A stretch of 64,000 bases of DNA from an uncultured Collinsella sp. (lineage in GTDB: Bacteria > Actinomycetota > Coriobacteriia > Coriobacteriales > Coriobacteriaceae). The translations under genes and the position numbers were made by a program. The stretch spans positions 62,001 through 126,000 of the forward strand of contig CAUEMA010000001.1 of NCBI GenBank assembly GCA_959018755.1. The letters are read 5' to 3'. Under the pieces are notes generated by a model. The model saw only the letters and a program-made list of their open reading frames with translations. It was not told the DNA's origin and made no database searches. Position 1 is the stretch's first letter. Each line of letters opens with the position of its first letter. Positions 1-8,237 of the stretch are shown here, in pieces.

Positions 1-483
1 GGCGCCTGTGAGTTCTCGCTTGCGTCCGAAGATGTGGCGCAGTCGCTGCTCGATTTAACACTGGGCGTCTGGTCGCATCTGGTGGCCGACACGGTTTGGA
101 ATACGCGTGTGAATCAGTACCTGGAGGCGCATGGCGGCAAGCCGTGTGAGGAGTTCCGCATTAAAAAGCAAGGCGACTTTGACTGGTTTGGCAAGACGCT
201 GGGCATTGTTTCCATCCCGCGTGCGACCGATCGCCTGTATACCGCTGCGACGCGTTTTGGGCAGTATCCCATCCATAAGGAGTATGTGCTCAAGACCATC
301 GGTGTCATGCACGAGATTGTACGCGAAAACCCCGGCGAGCCCGATCATCCGCCGTATCGCCTGCTAACCGAGGAGTTTTTCGATGCAACGTTTACCGAGG
401 TCATCGAGCTAACCGAGGCGGGATTTGCGGCTCGCGTTGCTGCTTCTGACGTTCCCGCAGTCCCTCTGATCGCTAGCTGCTAG
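1..483 (+). CDS. Zn-dependent phospholipase C-like protein, 5' end outside the window
   Basis: The open frame runs in from the left edge, so the amino end is missing; a GTG at 34 is only an internal codon, because the frame stays open to base 1. The visible 160 residues contain an SHLVADTVWN segment typical of the zinc-dependent phospholipase C fold (PF00882-like), where a His and an Asp on helices bind metal. Proteins of this kind in Coriobacteria are usually annotated as phospholipase C-like hydrolases of unknown substrate. Its stop codon (481-483) overlaps the stop of the convergent gene on the other strand. Family call is moderate; substrate unknown. Confidence 0.6.
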   Translation, partial: GACEFSLASEDVAQSLLDLTLGVWSHLVADTVWNTRVNQYLEAHGGKPCEEFRIKKQGDFDWFGKTLGIVSIPRATDRLYTAATRFGQYPIHKEYVLKTIGVMHEIVRENPGEPDHPPYRLLTEEFFDATFTEVIELTEAGFAARVAASDVPAVPLIASC

Positions 484-1553
484 CCGGCCGGCTTGACGGC
501 GAACAGCTCATCCCAATCGACCAATAGCTCCCGTCGAAGGGTTTCTGCGGCAGTGCGTTCCTGATCGGTCTTTGGGATGTAGGGGAGCCCCGCCTTTTTA
601 TGGATGAGCTCGGCGATGTTGTTAAAGCTCTTCGTGTCTTTGATTTGCTCATAGGTTATCTGGATAACGTCATAGCCCATGCTTGTGAGGGCGGTGGTGC
701 GCTCGGCATCAGAGAGACTTGCGGCTTCGCCACCGTGGGCGGAACGGCCTTGGCATTCCAAGATGACGCCCATGCTGTCGGTGTTGCTCTCTATGAGGAT
801 ATCGGCGTAGCAGCAGGTTTTGTCATACAGTGAGCGCGCGGCGTCGCTGAGTGGGATGCGCACGTTGTTTGCGATGTTGATGCCCATGCCGCCCTCGTTG
901 CGGGGGAGCGAGACAAGCATGGAGGTCTGTACTTCGAAGGGCGAGGCGGTCTGCCCCGTCATGTGCTCGGCCGCCCAGCGCAGTTGTTTAACGCCGCGCA
1001 GGCCTGCGGCCTGCTTGGCGAACGCGGCGATATCCGCTGCGCTGAGGAGCGGTGGGCGCTTCCACAGGTTGGTGTCATTGCCCTTGGTGTCGTTAACTCG
1101 CTCCCAGCCGCAGTTGGGTGGAATGAGCTTAAGCGAAATGGCTTCATCGAGTTGTTGTTGCGTTCGCTCGCAGGGCCTAAACACTGCAAAGGAGCCGCAC
1201 ATCTCGTAGCAAGCCATGAGTAACTGGTTGTGTGAGACCTGCGTGGCAAGGCTGAGCAGCGTAAACTCGGGCGACGTGACATCAAATCCATGCTCAGTCT
1301 GCCTAAACGACCCGGGAGGTGGTTCCTGGGTCAGCAGACGGCTATGAAATAGCTTTCCGTTCGCGCGCTGTTTTCTTTCGCCCACGAATCTCCAGACTGG
1401 TGTGCCGAGCAAGTCTTTAAATACTGGTTGTTTTGAGTAATGCACCAAGCGATGGTCATGGTCGGGCGGCAGGATTGCCGGATAGAGTCCCAGTATCTGG
1501 GGCGGTATGCGATAGTACTGAAAAGCCGTGGGTCCGCAGGCAAGAAATGACAT
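480..1553 (-). CDS. Hypothetical protein with possible PD-(D/E)XK (DUF559-like) nuclease fold
   Basis: A 357-residue protein with no close family I can name. Near residues 245-300 it has an Asp (YADILIES), then an I-L-E-C-Q strand, then a region ending MGYDVIQITYEQI. This order resembles the restriction-endonuclease-like core of DUF559/Vsr-type proteins, where D and E-x-Q/K bind metal. The amino half has no motif I recognise. The start is ATG at 1553. It lies downstream of pyk on the same strand, but a strong terminator and a 21-bp inverted repeat separate them, so it is probably transcribed alone. The nuclease idea is an inference from motif order only. Confidence 0.55.
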   Translation of the reverse strand: MSFLACGPTAFQYYRIPPQILGLYPAILPPDHDHRLVHYSKQPVFKDLLGTPVWRFVGERKQRANGKLFHSRLLTQEPPPGSFRQTEHGFDVTSPEFTLLSLATQVSHNQLLMACYEMCGSFAVFRPCERTQQQLDEAISLKLIPPNCGWERVNDTKGNDTNLWKRPPLLSAADIAAFAKQAAGLRGVKQLRWAAEHMTGQTASPFEVQTSMLVSLPRNEGGMGINIANNVRIPLSDAARSLYDKTCCYADILIESNTDSMGVILECQGRSAHGGEAASLSDAERTTALTSMGYDVIQITYEQIKDTKSFNNIAELIHKKAGLPYIPKTDQERTAAETLRRELLVDWDELFAVKPAG

Positions 1554-1599
1554 AGCGATCCGATCGTTTGAGCGTAGTTTGGGCTAGAAAAGCTATCGG

Positions 1600-1729
1600 T
1601 TTCGGAAGTGCGGGGAAAAAGACAAACAGGTCAACCACAAGCGGTATTTAAGCCAACTTTATCAGGGGTTTTGTTGAAATAAAAGGGCTTGTGCTCGGGG
1701 GTAGGCAATTTTTCCCCGCACTTCCGAAA
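1600..1729. repeat. Perfect 21-bp inverted repeat with 88-bp spacer
   Basis: The left arm 1600-1620 (core CGGAAGTGCGGGG) is exactly the reverse complement of the right arm 1709-1729 (core CCCCGCACTTCCG). The left arm lies 47 bp upstream of the start of the minus-strand gene at 1553, so the pair may be operator sites or the ends of a small non-autonomous element. No target-site duplication is obvious at the outer ends. Confidence 0.85.
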
Positions 1730-1909
1730 ACGCGGTCGATTTAGACCTTGCTAAAACGATTTATCAGCCCTGTGTGAGGTGTGGTCTTGCCACCGGGCGA
1801 ACACTTTTAGCGCTTGGGACTTTATTTATTGGGCCTCGAAGGGTGGATTTCGCGCTTTTAGTAAAGAAATGAGTGCGTGTTTTGCCGTGCGCCGGCATTG
1901 ACGCAAAGA

Positions 1910-1944
1910 AAAGGGTCCGGAAGGCGAAGCCTTCCGGACCCTTT
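1910..1944 (-). terminator. Rho-independent terminator of pyk
   Basis: A perfect 15-bp stem (1911-1925 with 1929-1943) closed by a GAA loop, followed on the minus strand by TTTTCTTT. It lies about 30 bases after the pyk stop codon. Confidence 0.9.
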
Positions 1945-1972
1945 GCAATGCAAATCTGCTTGCAAGTGCGAT

Positions 1973-3433
1973 TTAGCGCACCTGAGCGACGTAAGCGACG
2001 TTGGTCGAGGAGACCTTGTCCTCGAGCTGGACGCTCATACGGGGATCGCCGGCGGTAGCGACGGTCAAATCGCCAGTCTTGACGTAGCCGAGCTCCTTAG
2101 CGGTCTCGATCGCCTTGACGATCGTGCCGTTGACGGTGCCCTGGGTAATCTCGGCCTGGTGCGGGATAACGCCCCAGTACATGATCATCTGCTGGACGGC
2201 CCACTCGTGGCGGGAGAACGCGCAGATCGGCATGTTGGGACGGAAGTGCGAGATCAGGCGAGCGGTACGACCGGTGGTCGTCGGCACGGTGATGCACTTG
2301 GCGCCAACGGTGGTGGCCATGTTCACAGCGGACATACCCACAACGTTGTTGACGACGCGGGTGCCGTGAGCGTCAGCCGGAACCTCGAGCGGAGCGTGAG
2401 CCGGGAGGTACTTCTCGGTCTCGAGAGCAATGCTGGCCTGCATCTTGACGGCCTCGATCGGGTACTTGCCGGCAGCGGACTCGCCGGACAGCATGACGGC
2501 GTCGGTGCCGTCGTAAATGGCGTTAGCAACGTCGGCAACCTCGGCGCGCGTCGGGCGCGGGTTCTGCTGCATGGAGTCGAGCATCTGCGTAGCGGTGATA
2601 ACGGGCTTGTAGGCCGCGTTGCACTTAGCGATGATCTCCTTCTGGATGTGCGGAACAAGCTCGGGCTTGATCTCGATGCCCAGGTCGCCACGGGCGACCA
2701 TGATGCCGTCGGAAGCCTCGAGGATCTCGTCGAAGTTCTCGACGCCCAGGGCGCACTCGATCTTCGGGAAGATCGTCACGTGCTCGCCGCCGTTCTCGCG
2801 GCAAAGCTCGCGGATGCCGCGGACGGACTCGCCGTCGCGGATGAAGGAAGCGGCGATGTAGTCGATGTTCTCGGTCAGGCCAAAGAGGATGTCCTGACGA
2901 TCGCGCTCGGTGATAGCGGGTAGCGAGATGTTGACGTTGGGCATGTTGACGCCCTTGCGCTCGCCGATCAGGCCGTCGTTCTTGACGACGCAGGTCATGT
3001 CCTGGCCGTCGACGGACTCGACCTCGAGGGCAACCAGGCCGTCATCGATCAGGATGAGGGAGCCCTTCTCGACCTCGGAGGGCAGAGCCAGGTAGTCGAG
3101 GGAGATGTGCTCAGCGGTGCCATGGAAATCCTCGGACGTGGGCTGAGCGGTGACGACGATCTTGTCGCCGGTCTTGACGGCAACCTTCTTGCCGTCGACC
3201 AGAAGGCCGGTGCGGACCTCGGGGCCCTTGGTGTCGAGCAGGATGCCGACGGGCATACCGAGCTCCTTGGAAATACGACGGACGCGCTCGATGCGACCGT
3301 GGTGCTCGTCGTAGGAGCCGTGCGAGAAGTTAAAACGGGCGACGTTCATGCCCGCCTTGATCATCTCGCGGATGGTCTCGTCGCTATCGCAGGCGGGACC
3401 CATGGTGCATACAATCTTGGTGCGCTTGTACAT
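1973..3433 (-). CDS. pyk: Pyruvate kinase
   Basis: Catalyses phosphoenolpyruvate plus ADP to pyruvate plus ATP, the last step of glycolysis, in the cytoplasm. The 486 residues are the usual length for a form without an extra C-terminal PEP-utiliser domain. Visible motifs are NFSHG at 35-39, TKGPEVRTG at 68-76, the signature around FPKIE with the catalytic Lys at about 224, and MVARGDLG at 245-252. The start is ATG at 3433 behind a GGAGG-like site. A strong terminator follows the stop. The gene is monocistronic and divergent from the cation ATPase. Confidence 0.97.
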   Translation of the reverse strand: MYKRTKIVCTMGPACDSDETIREMIKAGMNVARFNFSHGSYDEHHGRIERVRRISKELGMPVGILLDTKGPEVRTGLLVDGKKVAVKTGDKIVVTAQPTSEDFHGTAEHISLDYLALPSEVEKGSLILIDDGLVALEVESVDGQDMTCVVKNDGLIGERKGVNMPNVNISLPAITERDRQDILFGLTENIDYIAASFIRDGESVRGIRELCRENGGEHVTIFPKIECALGVENFDEILEASDGIMVARGDLGIEIKPELVPHIQKEIIAKCNAAYKPVITATQMLDSMQQNPRPTRAEVADVANAIYDGTDAVMLSGESAAGKYPIEAVKMQASIALETEKYLPAHAPLEVPADAHGTRVVNNVVGMSAVNMATTVGAKCITVPTTTGRTARLISHFRPNMPICAFSRHEWAVQQMIMYWGVIPHQAEITQGTVNGTIVKAIETAKELGYVKTGDLTVATAGDPRMSVQLEDKVSSTNVAYVAQVR

Positions 3434-3496
3434 TCAGACCTCCATCTGACATCGTCTTGCGCTGATAGATAAACCATAAGAAATAAAACTGAGATG

Positions 3497-3502
3497 ATTA
3501 TA
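3497..3502 (-). promoter_or_regulatory. Probable -10 box of the pyk promoter
   Basis: On the minus strand the sequence reads TATAAT 64 bases before the pyk start, inside an AT-rich stretch. I see no clear -35 hexamer at the expected distance. Confidence 0.4.
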
Positions 3503-3726
3503 ACGAAATGCCGACCGAATACCCCAAAAAATCGACCGTATGCCGAATTAGAAGTTCATTTTTTGCGGAAAAACGGTATATGCAAAAACTTTACCAACCG
3601 TTCTAACCGCTGCTATCTGGGCGATATTTTAGTTCGATGATGCGCCGAAGAAAAAACGTTTTATCAATCTTGAGCATCACACTGTCTGCACCGTTGCGCC
3701 TGTGCCGTGTTTCCAGATGGAATGTT

Positions 3727-3756
3727 TTGGCTAGACGCGTCGCTTTGGGGTACCAT
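3727..3756 (+). promoter_or_regulatory. Possible promoter of the cation ATPase
   Basis: TTGGCT (3727-3732) and TACCAT (3751-3756) are separated by 18 bp. This would start transcription at about 3763, directly before the first leader hairpin at 3771. The match to consensus is weak. Confidence 0.35.
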
Positions 3757-3770
3757 AGCTCCACTATCAA

Positions 3771-3867
3771 CTGCCGCTCAGCACGGCAGCCTTGATGAGC
3801 CCTTGCCCTTCTCCTGGGAATTATGATCGGGCATCAATCTGCTGAGTGGCCCGAATCCCAGGAGGGG
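3771..3867 (+). promoter_or_regulatory. Candidate structured RNA leader (pseudoknot, SD-sequestering) of the P-type ATPase
   Basis: Hairpin P1 pairs 3771-3776 with 3784-3789 and leaves the 7-base loop CTCAGCA. That loop is fully complementary to 3840-3846, giving a pseudoknot. Helix P2 pairs 3792-3802 with 3829-3837 with a 2-base bulge. Inside the P2 loop, 3811-3819 (CTCCTGGGA) is fully complementary to 3856-3864, which contains the Shine-Dalgarno site AGGAGGGG (3860-3867). A competing helix can form between 3825-3832 and 3849-3857 with a one-base bulge. Two exclusive folds that hide or free the ribosome site are the usual design of a translational riboswitch. Ligand unknown; a metal ion is the natural guess from the downstream gene. 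Confidence 0.6.
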
Positions 3868-3874
3868 ACTCTAT

Positions 3875-6556
3875 ATGCAAAAGGAATACCTGTCCGCCGC
3901 GGCGGAGGTGCTCAGCGACCAAGGTGTCGATGAGAACCTCGGCCTGAGCAACGACGAGGCGTCGTCGCGCCTTGCCAAGACAGGCCCTAACAAGCTCGAG
4001 GAAGCCGAGAAGACGCCGCTATGGAAGCGTTTCTTTGAGCAGATGGCCGACCCCATGGTCATCATGCTGATCGTTGCCGCCGTTATCAGCGCACTTACGG
4101 GCATGGTCAAGGGCGAGCCCGATTTTGCCGACGTCGCCATTATCATGTTCGTCGTTATCGTCAACTCGGTGCTGGGCGTGGTCCAGGAAGCCAAGAGCGA
4201 GGAGGCCCTCGAGGCCCTGCAGGAGATGAGCGCGGCGCAGTCCAAGGTGCTGCGCGACGGCAAGCTCGTGCACCTGCCGAGCGCCGAGCTCGTGCCCGGT
4301 GACGTGATTATGCTCGAGGCGGGCGACTCCGTCCCGGCCGACTGCCGCGTCCTCGAGAGCGCCACGATGAAGATCGAAGAGGCCGCACTGACCGGCGAGT
4401 CCGTGCCGGTCGAGAAGCACGCCAACGTGATTGAGCTTGCCGCGGGCACCGACGACGTGCCGCTCGGCGACCGCAAGAACATGTGCTACATGGGCTCCAC
4501 CGTGGTGTACGGCCGTGGTCGCGCCGTCGTGGTCGGCACCGGCATGGATACCGAGATGGGCAAGATCGCTGGCGCCCTGGCCGAGGCCAAGGAAGAGCTC
4601 ACGCCGCTGCAGGTGAAGCTCGCCGAGCTCAGCCGTATTCTTACCATTATGGTTATCGTCATCTGCGTCGTGATTTTTGGCGTCGACATCATCCGTCACG
4701 GCGTGGGTAACGTCCTTACCGACCCGACTGCCCTGCTCGACACCTTTATGGTCGCCGTCTCGCTCGCCGTCGCCGCCATCCCCGAGGGCCTGGTCGCCGT
4801 CGTGACCATCGTCCTTTCGCTCGGCGTAACCAAGATGGCCAAGCGTCAGGCAATCATCCGTAAGCTTTCTGCTGTCGAGACGCTCGGCTGCACGCAGACC
4901 ATCTGCTCGGACAAGACCGGCACGCTTACCCAGAACAAGATGACCGTCGTCAAGCACGAGCTCGCCGCGCCTAAGGAGAAGTTCCTGGCCGGTATGGCGC
5001 TGTGCTCCGATGCCCAGTGGGACGAGGAACTGGGCGAGGCCGTGGGCGAGCCGACCGAGTGCGCGCTCGTCAACGATGCCGGCAAGGCTGGTCTCACTGG
5101 CCTGACCGCCGAGCACCCGCGCGTGGGCGAGGCCCCGTTTGACTCGGGCCGCAAGATGATGTCCGTGGTCGTCGAGACCCTGGATGGCGAGTACGAGCAG
5201 TACACCAAGGGCGCGCCCGACGTGGTGATTGGCCTGTGCACCCATATCTACGAGGGCGATAAGGTCGTCCCCCTGACCGAGGAGCGTCGTGCCGAGCTCG
5301 TGGCCGCCAACAAGGCCATGGCCGACGAGGCCTTGCGCGTGTTGGCGCTGGCAAGCCGCACCTACACCGAGGTCCCGAGCGACTGCAGCCCCGCTGCGCT
5401 CGAGCACGACCTGGTCTTCTGCGGCCTGTCCGGCATGATTGACCCTGTCCGCCCCGAGGTCGCCGACGCCATCCGCGAGGCCCACGACGCCGGTATCCGC
5501 ACCGTCATGATCACGGGTGACCATATCGACACCGCCGTGGCCATTGCCAAGCAGCTGGGAATCGTCACCGATCGCAGCCAGGCCATCACCGGTGCCGACC
5601 TCGATCGCATGAGCGACGAGGAACTCGACGCACACATCGAGGACTACGGCGTGTACGCCCGCGTCCAGCCCGAGCACAAGACGCGCATCGTCGAGGCTTG
5701 GAAGTCGCGCGACCAGATTGTGGCCATGACGGGCGACGGCGTCAACGATGCCCCGTCCATCAAGCGCGCCGACATCGGCGTGGGCATGGGCATCACCGGC
5801 ACCGACGTTACCAAGAACGTTGCCGACATGGTGCTTGCCGACGACAACTTCGCCACCATCATCGGTGCCTGCGAAGAGGGCCGTCGCATCTACGACAACA
5901 TCCGCAAGGTCATCCAGTTCTTGCTTTCGGCCAACCTTGCCGAAGTCTTCTCGGTATTCATCGCCACGCTCATCGGCTTTACCATCTTCCAGCCGGTGCA
6001 GCTGCTGTGGGTGAACCTGGTCACCGACTGCTTCCCCGCGCTCGCGCTGGGCATGGAGGACGCCGAGGGCGACATCATGAAGCGAAAGCCGCGCAACGCC
6101 AAGGACGGTGTCTTTGCCGGACATATGGGTCTGGACTGTGTGGTCCAGGGCCTAATCATCACCGTGCTGGTGCTGGCGAGCTTCTTTGTGGGCGTGTACT
6201 TTGACATGGGCTACATCCACATCGCCGATATGATCGCCGGCAATGCCGACGAGGAAGGCGTGATGATGGCCTTCATCACGCTCAACATGGTCGAGATCTT
6301 CCACTGCTTCAATATGCGCAGCCGTCGTGCGTCGCTGTTTAGCATGAAGAAGCAGAACAAGTGGCTGTGGGCCTCTGCCGCGCTGGCGCTGGTGCTGACG
6401 GTGATCGTTACCGTGCAGCCGACGCTTGCCGAGATGTTCTTTGGTCCCGTGACGCTTGAACTCAAGGGCGTTGTCGCCGCGCTGGGCCTTGCCTTCCTGA
6501 TCATCCCGCTGATGGAGATCTACAAGGCGATCATGCGCGCTGTGGAGAAAGGGTAA
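3875..6556 (+). CDS. P-type cation-transporting ATPase, IIA (Ca2+-class, PacL/SERCA-like)
   Basis: An 893-residue membrane ATPase that pumps a cation, most likely Ca2+ (possibly Mn2+), using a phospho-aspartate intermediate. In order: cation-ATPase N domain, first membrane pair (about 65-100), actuator loop TGES (about 175), the M4 motif AAIPEGL, phosphorylation site CSDKTGTLTQ with the Asp at about 346, hinge TGDGVNDAP (about 620), then a C-terminal membrane block with NLVTDCFPALALG in M6. PEGL in M4 and NLVTD in M6 are the ligand signatures of the type IIA family. The start is ATG at 3875 with AGGAGGGG 8 bases upstream. Expression is probably controlled by the leader at 3771-3867. A long palindrome and a terminator follow. 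Confidence 0.92.
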   Translation: MQKEYLSAAAEVLSDQGVDENLGLSNDEASSRLAKTGPNKLEEAEKTPLWKRFFEQMADPMVIMLIVAAVISALTGMVKGEPDFADVAIIMFVVIVNSVLGVVQEAKSEEALEALQEMSAAQSKVLRDGKLVHLPSAELVPGDVIMLEAGDSVPADCRVLESATMKIEEAALTGESVPVEKHANVIELAAGTDDVPLGDRKNMCYMGSTVVYGRGRAVVVGTGMDTEMGKIAGALAEAKEELTPLQVKLAELSRILTIMVIVICVVIFGVDIIRHGVGNVLTDPTALLDTFMVAVSLAVAAIPEGLVAVVTIVLSLGVTKMAKRQAIIRKLSAVETLGCTQTICSDKTGTLTQNKMTVVKHELAAPKEKFLAGMALCSDAQWDEELGEAVGEPTECALVNDAGKAGLTGLTAEHPRVGEAPFDSGRKMMSVVVETLDGEYEQYTKGAPDVVIGLCTHIYEGDKVVPLTEERRAELVAANKAMADEALRVLALASRTYTEVPSDCSPAALEHDLVFCGLSGMIDPVRPEVADAIREAHDAGIRTVMITGDHIDTAVAIAKQLGIVTDRSQAITGADLDRMSDEELDAHIEDYGVYARVQPEHKTRIVEAWKSRDQIVAMTGDGVNDAPSIKRADIGVGMGITGTDVTKNVADMVLADDNFATIIGACEEGRRIYDNIRKVIQFLLSANLAEVFSVFIATLIGFTIFQPVQLLWVNLVTDCFPALALGMEDAEGDIMKRKPRNAKDGVFAGHMGLDCVVQGLIITVLVLASFFVGVYFDMGYIHIADMIAGNADEEGVMMAFITLNMVEIFHCFNMRSRRASLFSMKKQNKWLWASAALALVLTVIVTVQPTLAEMFFGPVTLELKGVVAALGLAFLIIPLMEIYKAIMRAVEKG

Positions 6557-6567
6557 CGTACCTGTCC

Positions 6568-6655
6568 GGGCCCGCCCCACGCCCTTTCTCCCTCACTGGT
6601 CCTCGCGCTTCGCGCTGCGGGATCGTTCGGGAGAAAGGGCTTCCGGGGCGGGCCC
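6568..6655. repeat. Long nested palindrome, family member 1
   Basis: Two 11-bp arm pairs (6568-6578 with 6645-6655; 6582-6592 with 6629-6639) with a small asymmetric internal loop. They enclose a core TCCTC-GCGC-TTC-GCGC-TGCGGGA (6600-6622). The core internal-loop sequence recurs in the palindromes at 59244 and 61770. It lies 11 bp after the ATPase stop and has no U-tract, so it is not a standard terminator. Confidence 0.8.
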
Positions 6656-6715
6656 TGCGGTATCCTTGTTGGCTTTTCTCCCGTGCGGATGATAAAGGGC
6701 TGAGGGAAAGTATGT

Positions 6716-6752
6716 GAGCCGGTCGAGCGTTTGCTCGACCGGCTCTTTTTTT
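6716..6752 (+). terminator. Rho-independent terminator after the cation ATPase
   Basis: A 13-bp perfect stem (6716-6728 with 6733-6745) with a GTTT loop, followed by seven T. Confidence 0.9.
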
Positions 6753-6801
6753 GTGGGTAAAATACCTGCTCAGTTGTGATTTGTGGTGCTGGGAGGCGCT
6801 T

Positions 6802-7986
6802 GTGGGCAAGGCTAAGGCTAAGGCGAAGAAAAAGACGACGGGGGCGCGGGCTAAGCGCGATCGTCGTCGGAAGCTTGCGACCGAAGCTCCCGCGTCTGCC
6901 GAGGAGCTGCTGGCAAGCGTGCCGGGACTCGACGCGCTACAGGATGTTCCGGCGTTCGATGACCTGCCGATCGATGATGCTCAGCAAGCGGCATTTGACG
7001 ACTTTTGCGCCCAGGCCGAGGAGCCCGAGCAGATGCAACTTGGTGCCGTGGTGCGCCTGGATCGCGGGTTTCCGTTGGTGGCGACTGCCGACGACACCTT
7101 TCGTGCCGAGCATGCCGTGGGGTTTGCCAAATCGCGTGGCGAGGATGAGGTTCTGCTGCCCGCCGTGGGCGACCGCGTGGCGGTTCGTCGTGCTCCCGGG
7201 CACGACATGGGCGTGATCGAGTGCGTGCTGCCGCGCCGCACGAGTTTTGAGCGTTGGCGCGGACGCGCTCGCGGCGAACGTCAGGTGCTTTGCTCCAACG
7301 TGGATAGCGTGCTGATCGTGCAGGCGCTCGGCGCCGGTGAGGTGCTGCTCGACCGCGTGGCGCGCTCGCTGGTGTTGGCGCTCGACTGCGATGCCGAGCC
7401 GGTGGTGGTACTCACCAAGGCCGACCGCTGCGAGCCAGATGAGCTCGAGCGCGATCTGGACCGCGTGCACCGCTTGGTGGGTCCGGACGTGCGCGTAATC
7501 GTGACATCCTCTGCCGAGGGCCGTGGTTTGGATGAGGTGCGCGCCTGCGTGCCCGCCGGGAGCTGCGCCATGATCCTGGGTGAATCGGGTGCCGGCAAGT
7601 CGACGCTGCTCAACGCGCTGTTGGGCCACGATACGTTGGCTACCGGCGGTGTGCGTGAGCGCGATGACCAGGGTCGCCACACCACGGTCGCGCGCGTGAT
7701 GGTGGTGCTGCCGGGCGAAGCCGGCGTTATTGCTGACGCGCCGGGACTGCGCAGTTTGCCGCTCGTGGGGCATGAGCGGGGCTTGGCGCGTGCGTTTCCC
7801 GAGATCGTCGAGGCGTCGCGTGCGTGCCGGTTTGGCGACTGCACGCATACCCACGAGCCGGGCTGCGCCGTTCGCGAGGCCGAGGACGCCGGGCGGATCG
7901 ACAGCCTGCGCCTGGAGACGTTCCAAAACCTGGCGTCATCCATGCGTGTGAGTGCTCAGATGCTCGATCCTGACGTTCATCTGTAA
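6802..7986 (+). CDS. rsgA: Ribosome small-subunit-dependent GTPase A
   Basis: A circularly permuted GTPase that checks late maturation of the 30S subunit. The 394-residue protein has a very basic lysine-rich amino end, an OB-fold region, then the G motifs in permuted order: TKAD (about 207) before the P-loop GESGAGKST (about 260) and DAPG (about 312). A C-terminal zinc knuckle follows with C-x5-C-x5-H/C spacing (CRFGDCTHTHEPGC). I chose GTG at 6802, 12 bases after GGGAGG; the frame is open further upstream but would add a hydrophobic, unlike stretch. It is alone, between two terminators. Confidence 0.93.
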   Translation: MGKAKAKAKKKTTGARAKRDRRRKLATEAPASAEELLASVPGLDALQDVPAFDDLPIDDAQQAAFDDFCAQAEEPEQMQLGAVVRLDRGFPLVATADDTFRAEHAVGFAKSRGEDEVLLPAVGDRVAVRRAPGHDMGVIECVLPRRTSFERWRGRARGERQVLCSNVDSVLIVQALGAGEVLLDRVARSLVLALDCDAEPVVVLTKADRCEPDELERDLDRVHRLVGPDVRVIVTSSAEGRGLDEVRACVPAGSCAMILGESGAGKSTLLNALLGHDTLATGGVRERDDQGRHTTVARVMVVLPGEAGVIADAPGLRSLPLVGHERGLARAFPEIVEASRACRFGDCTHTHEPGCAVREAEDAGRIDSLRLETFQNLASSMRVSAQMLDPDVHL

Positions 7987-8003
7987 TTAAATCTATCTAT
8001 GAC

Positions 8004-8037
8004 AGCCGTCTCCCAACTGTTCGGGAGGCGGCTTTTT
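8004..8037 (+). terminator. Rho-independent terminator of rsgA
   Basis: An 11-base arm 8004-8014 pairs with 8023-8033, followed by TTTTT. Confidence 0.88.
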
Positions 8038-8176
8038 GCTGTCAAAGCGCCTCGAAATATGCGTTTTACTGACGTGCTGACCAAAACCTTGCCACGAGCT
8101 TGACGGGCCGGTCAGCTTTTGGTCGGCATTTGGTTTGACACACAAAACCAAGATCGCGATCGCGTCGTTTTGTTGC

Positions 8177-8213
8177 TTGTCCGCTCGGACAATGGTGGTA
8201 CGGGCATCTGCCC
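8177..8213 (+). other. Two adjacent hairpins in the tad operon leader
   Basis: TTGTCC/GGACAA (8177-8182 with 8187-8192) and GGGCA/TGCCC (8202-8206 with 8209-8213) sit just upstream of the cpaB ribosome site. A TTGACA-like hexamer lies at 8134. The region could be a short structured leader. It does not match the cyclic-di-GMP riboswitch pattern as I know it. Confidence 0.4.
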
Positions 8214-8237
8214 GGTGCTACCTTGAGAGGAGCGGCC

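Larger units (their letters stand above)
1554..1972. other. 419-bp intergenic stretch with long inverted repeat and pyk terminator
   Basis: No convincing coding sequence on either strand. It holds a perfect 21-bp inverted repeat (1600-1620 and 1709-1729) just upstream of the 480-1553 gene, and the pyk terminator at 1910-1944. The rest, 1730-1909, is moderately AT-rich and shows nothing I can name. Confidence 0.7.
3434..3874. other. 441-bp divergent intergenic region between pyk and the cation ATPase
   Basis: Holds the leftward pyk promoter region (AT-rich, 3470-3620) and the rightward ATPase promoter and structured leader (3727-3867). No ORF with a plausible start is seen. Confidence 0.7.

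Noticed and set aside
4019..6124. 701-codon open frame opposite the cation ATPase
   Set aside because: Mirror frame caused by GC-rich codon use; the protein is His/Asp/Val-rich without any domain, and the ATPase is certain. The same holds for 20339-22828, 43278-44927, 56419-58926 and 27760-29172 on the minus strand.
8041..8237. Cyclic-di-GMP riboswitch before the tad operon
   Set aside because: Hairpins are present but the conserved GEMM core sequences are not seen.
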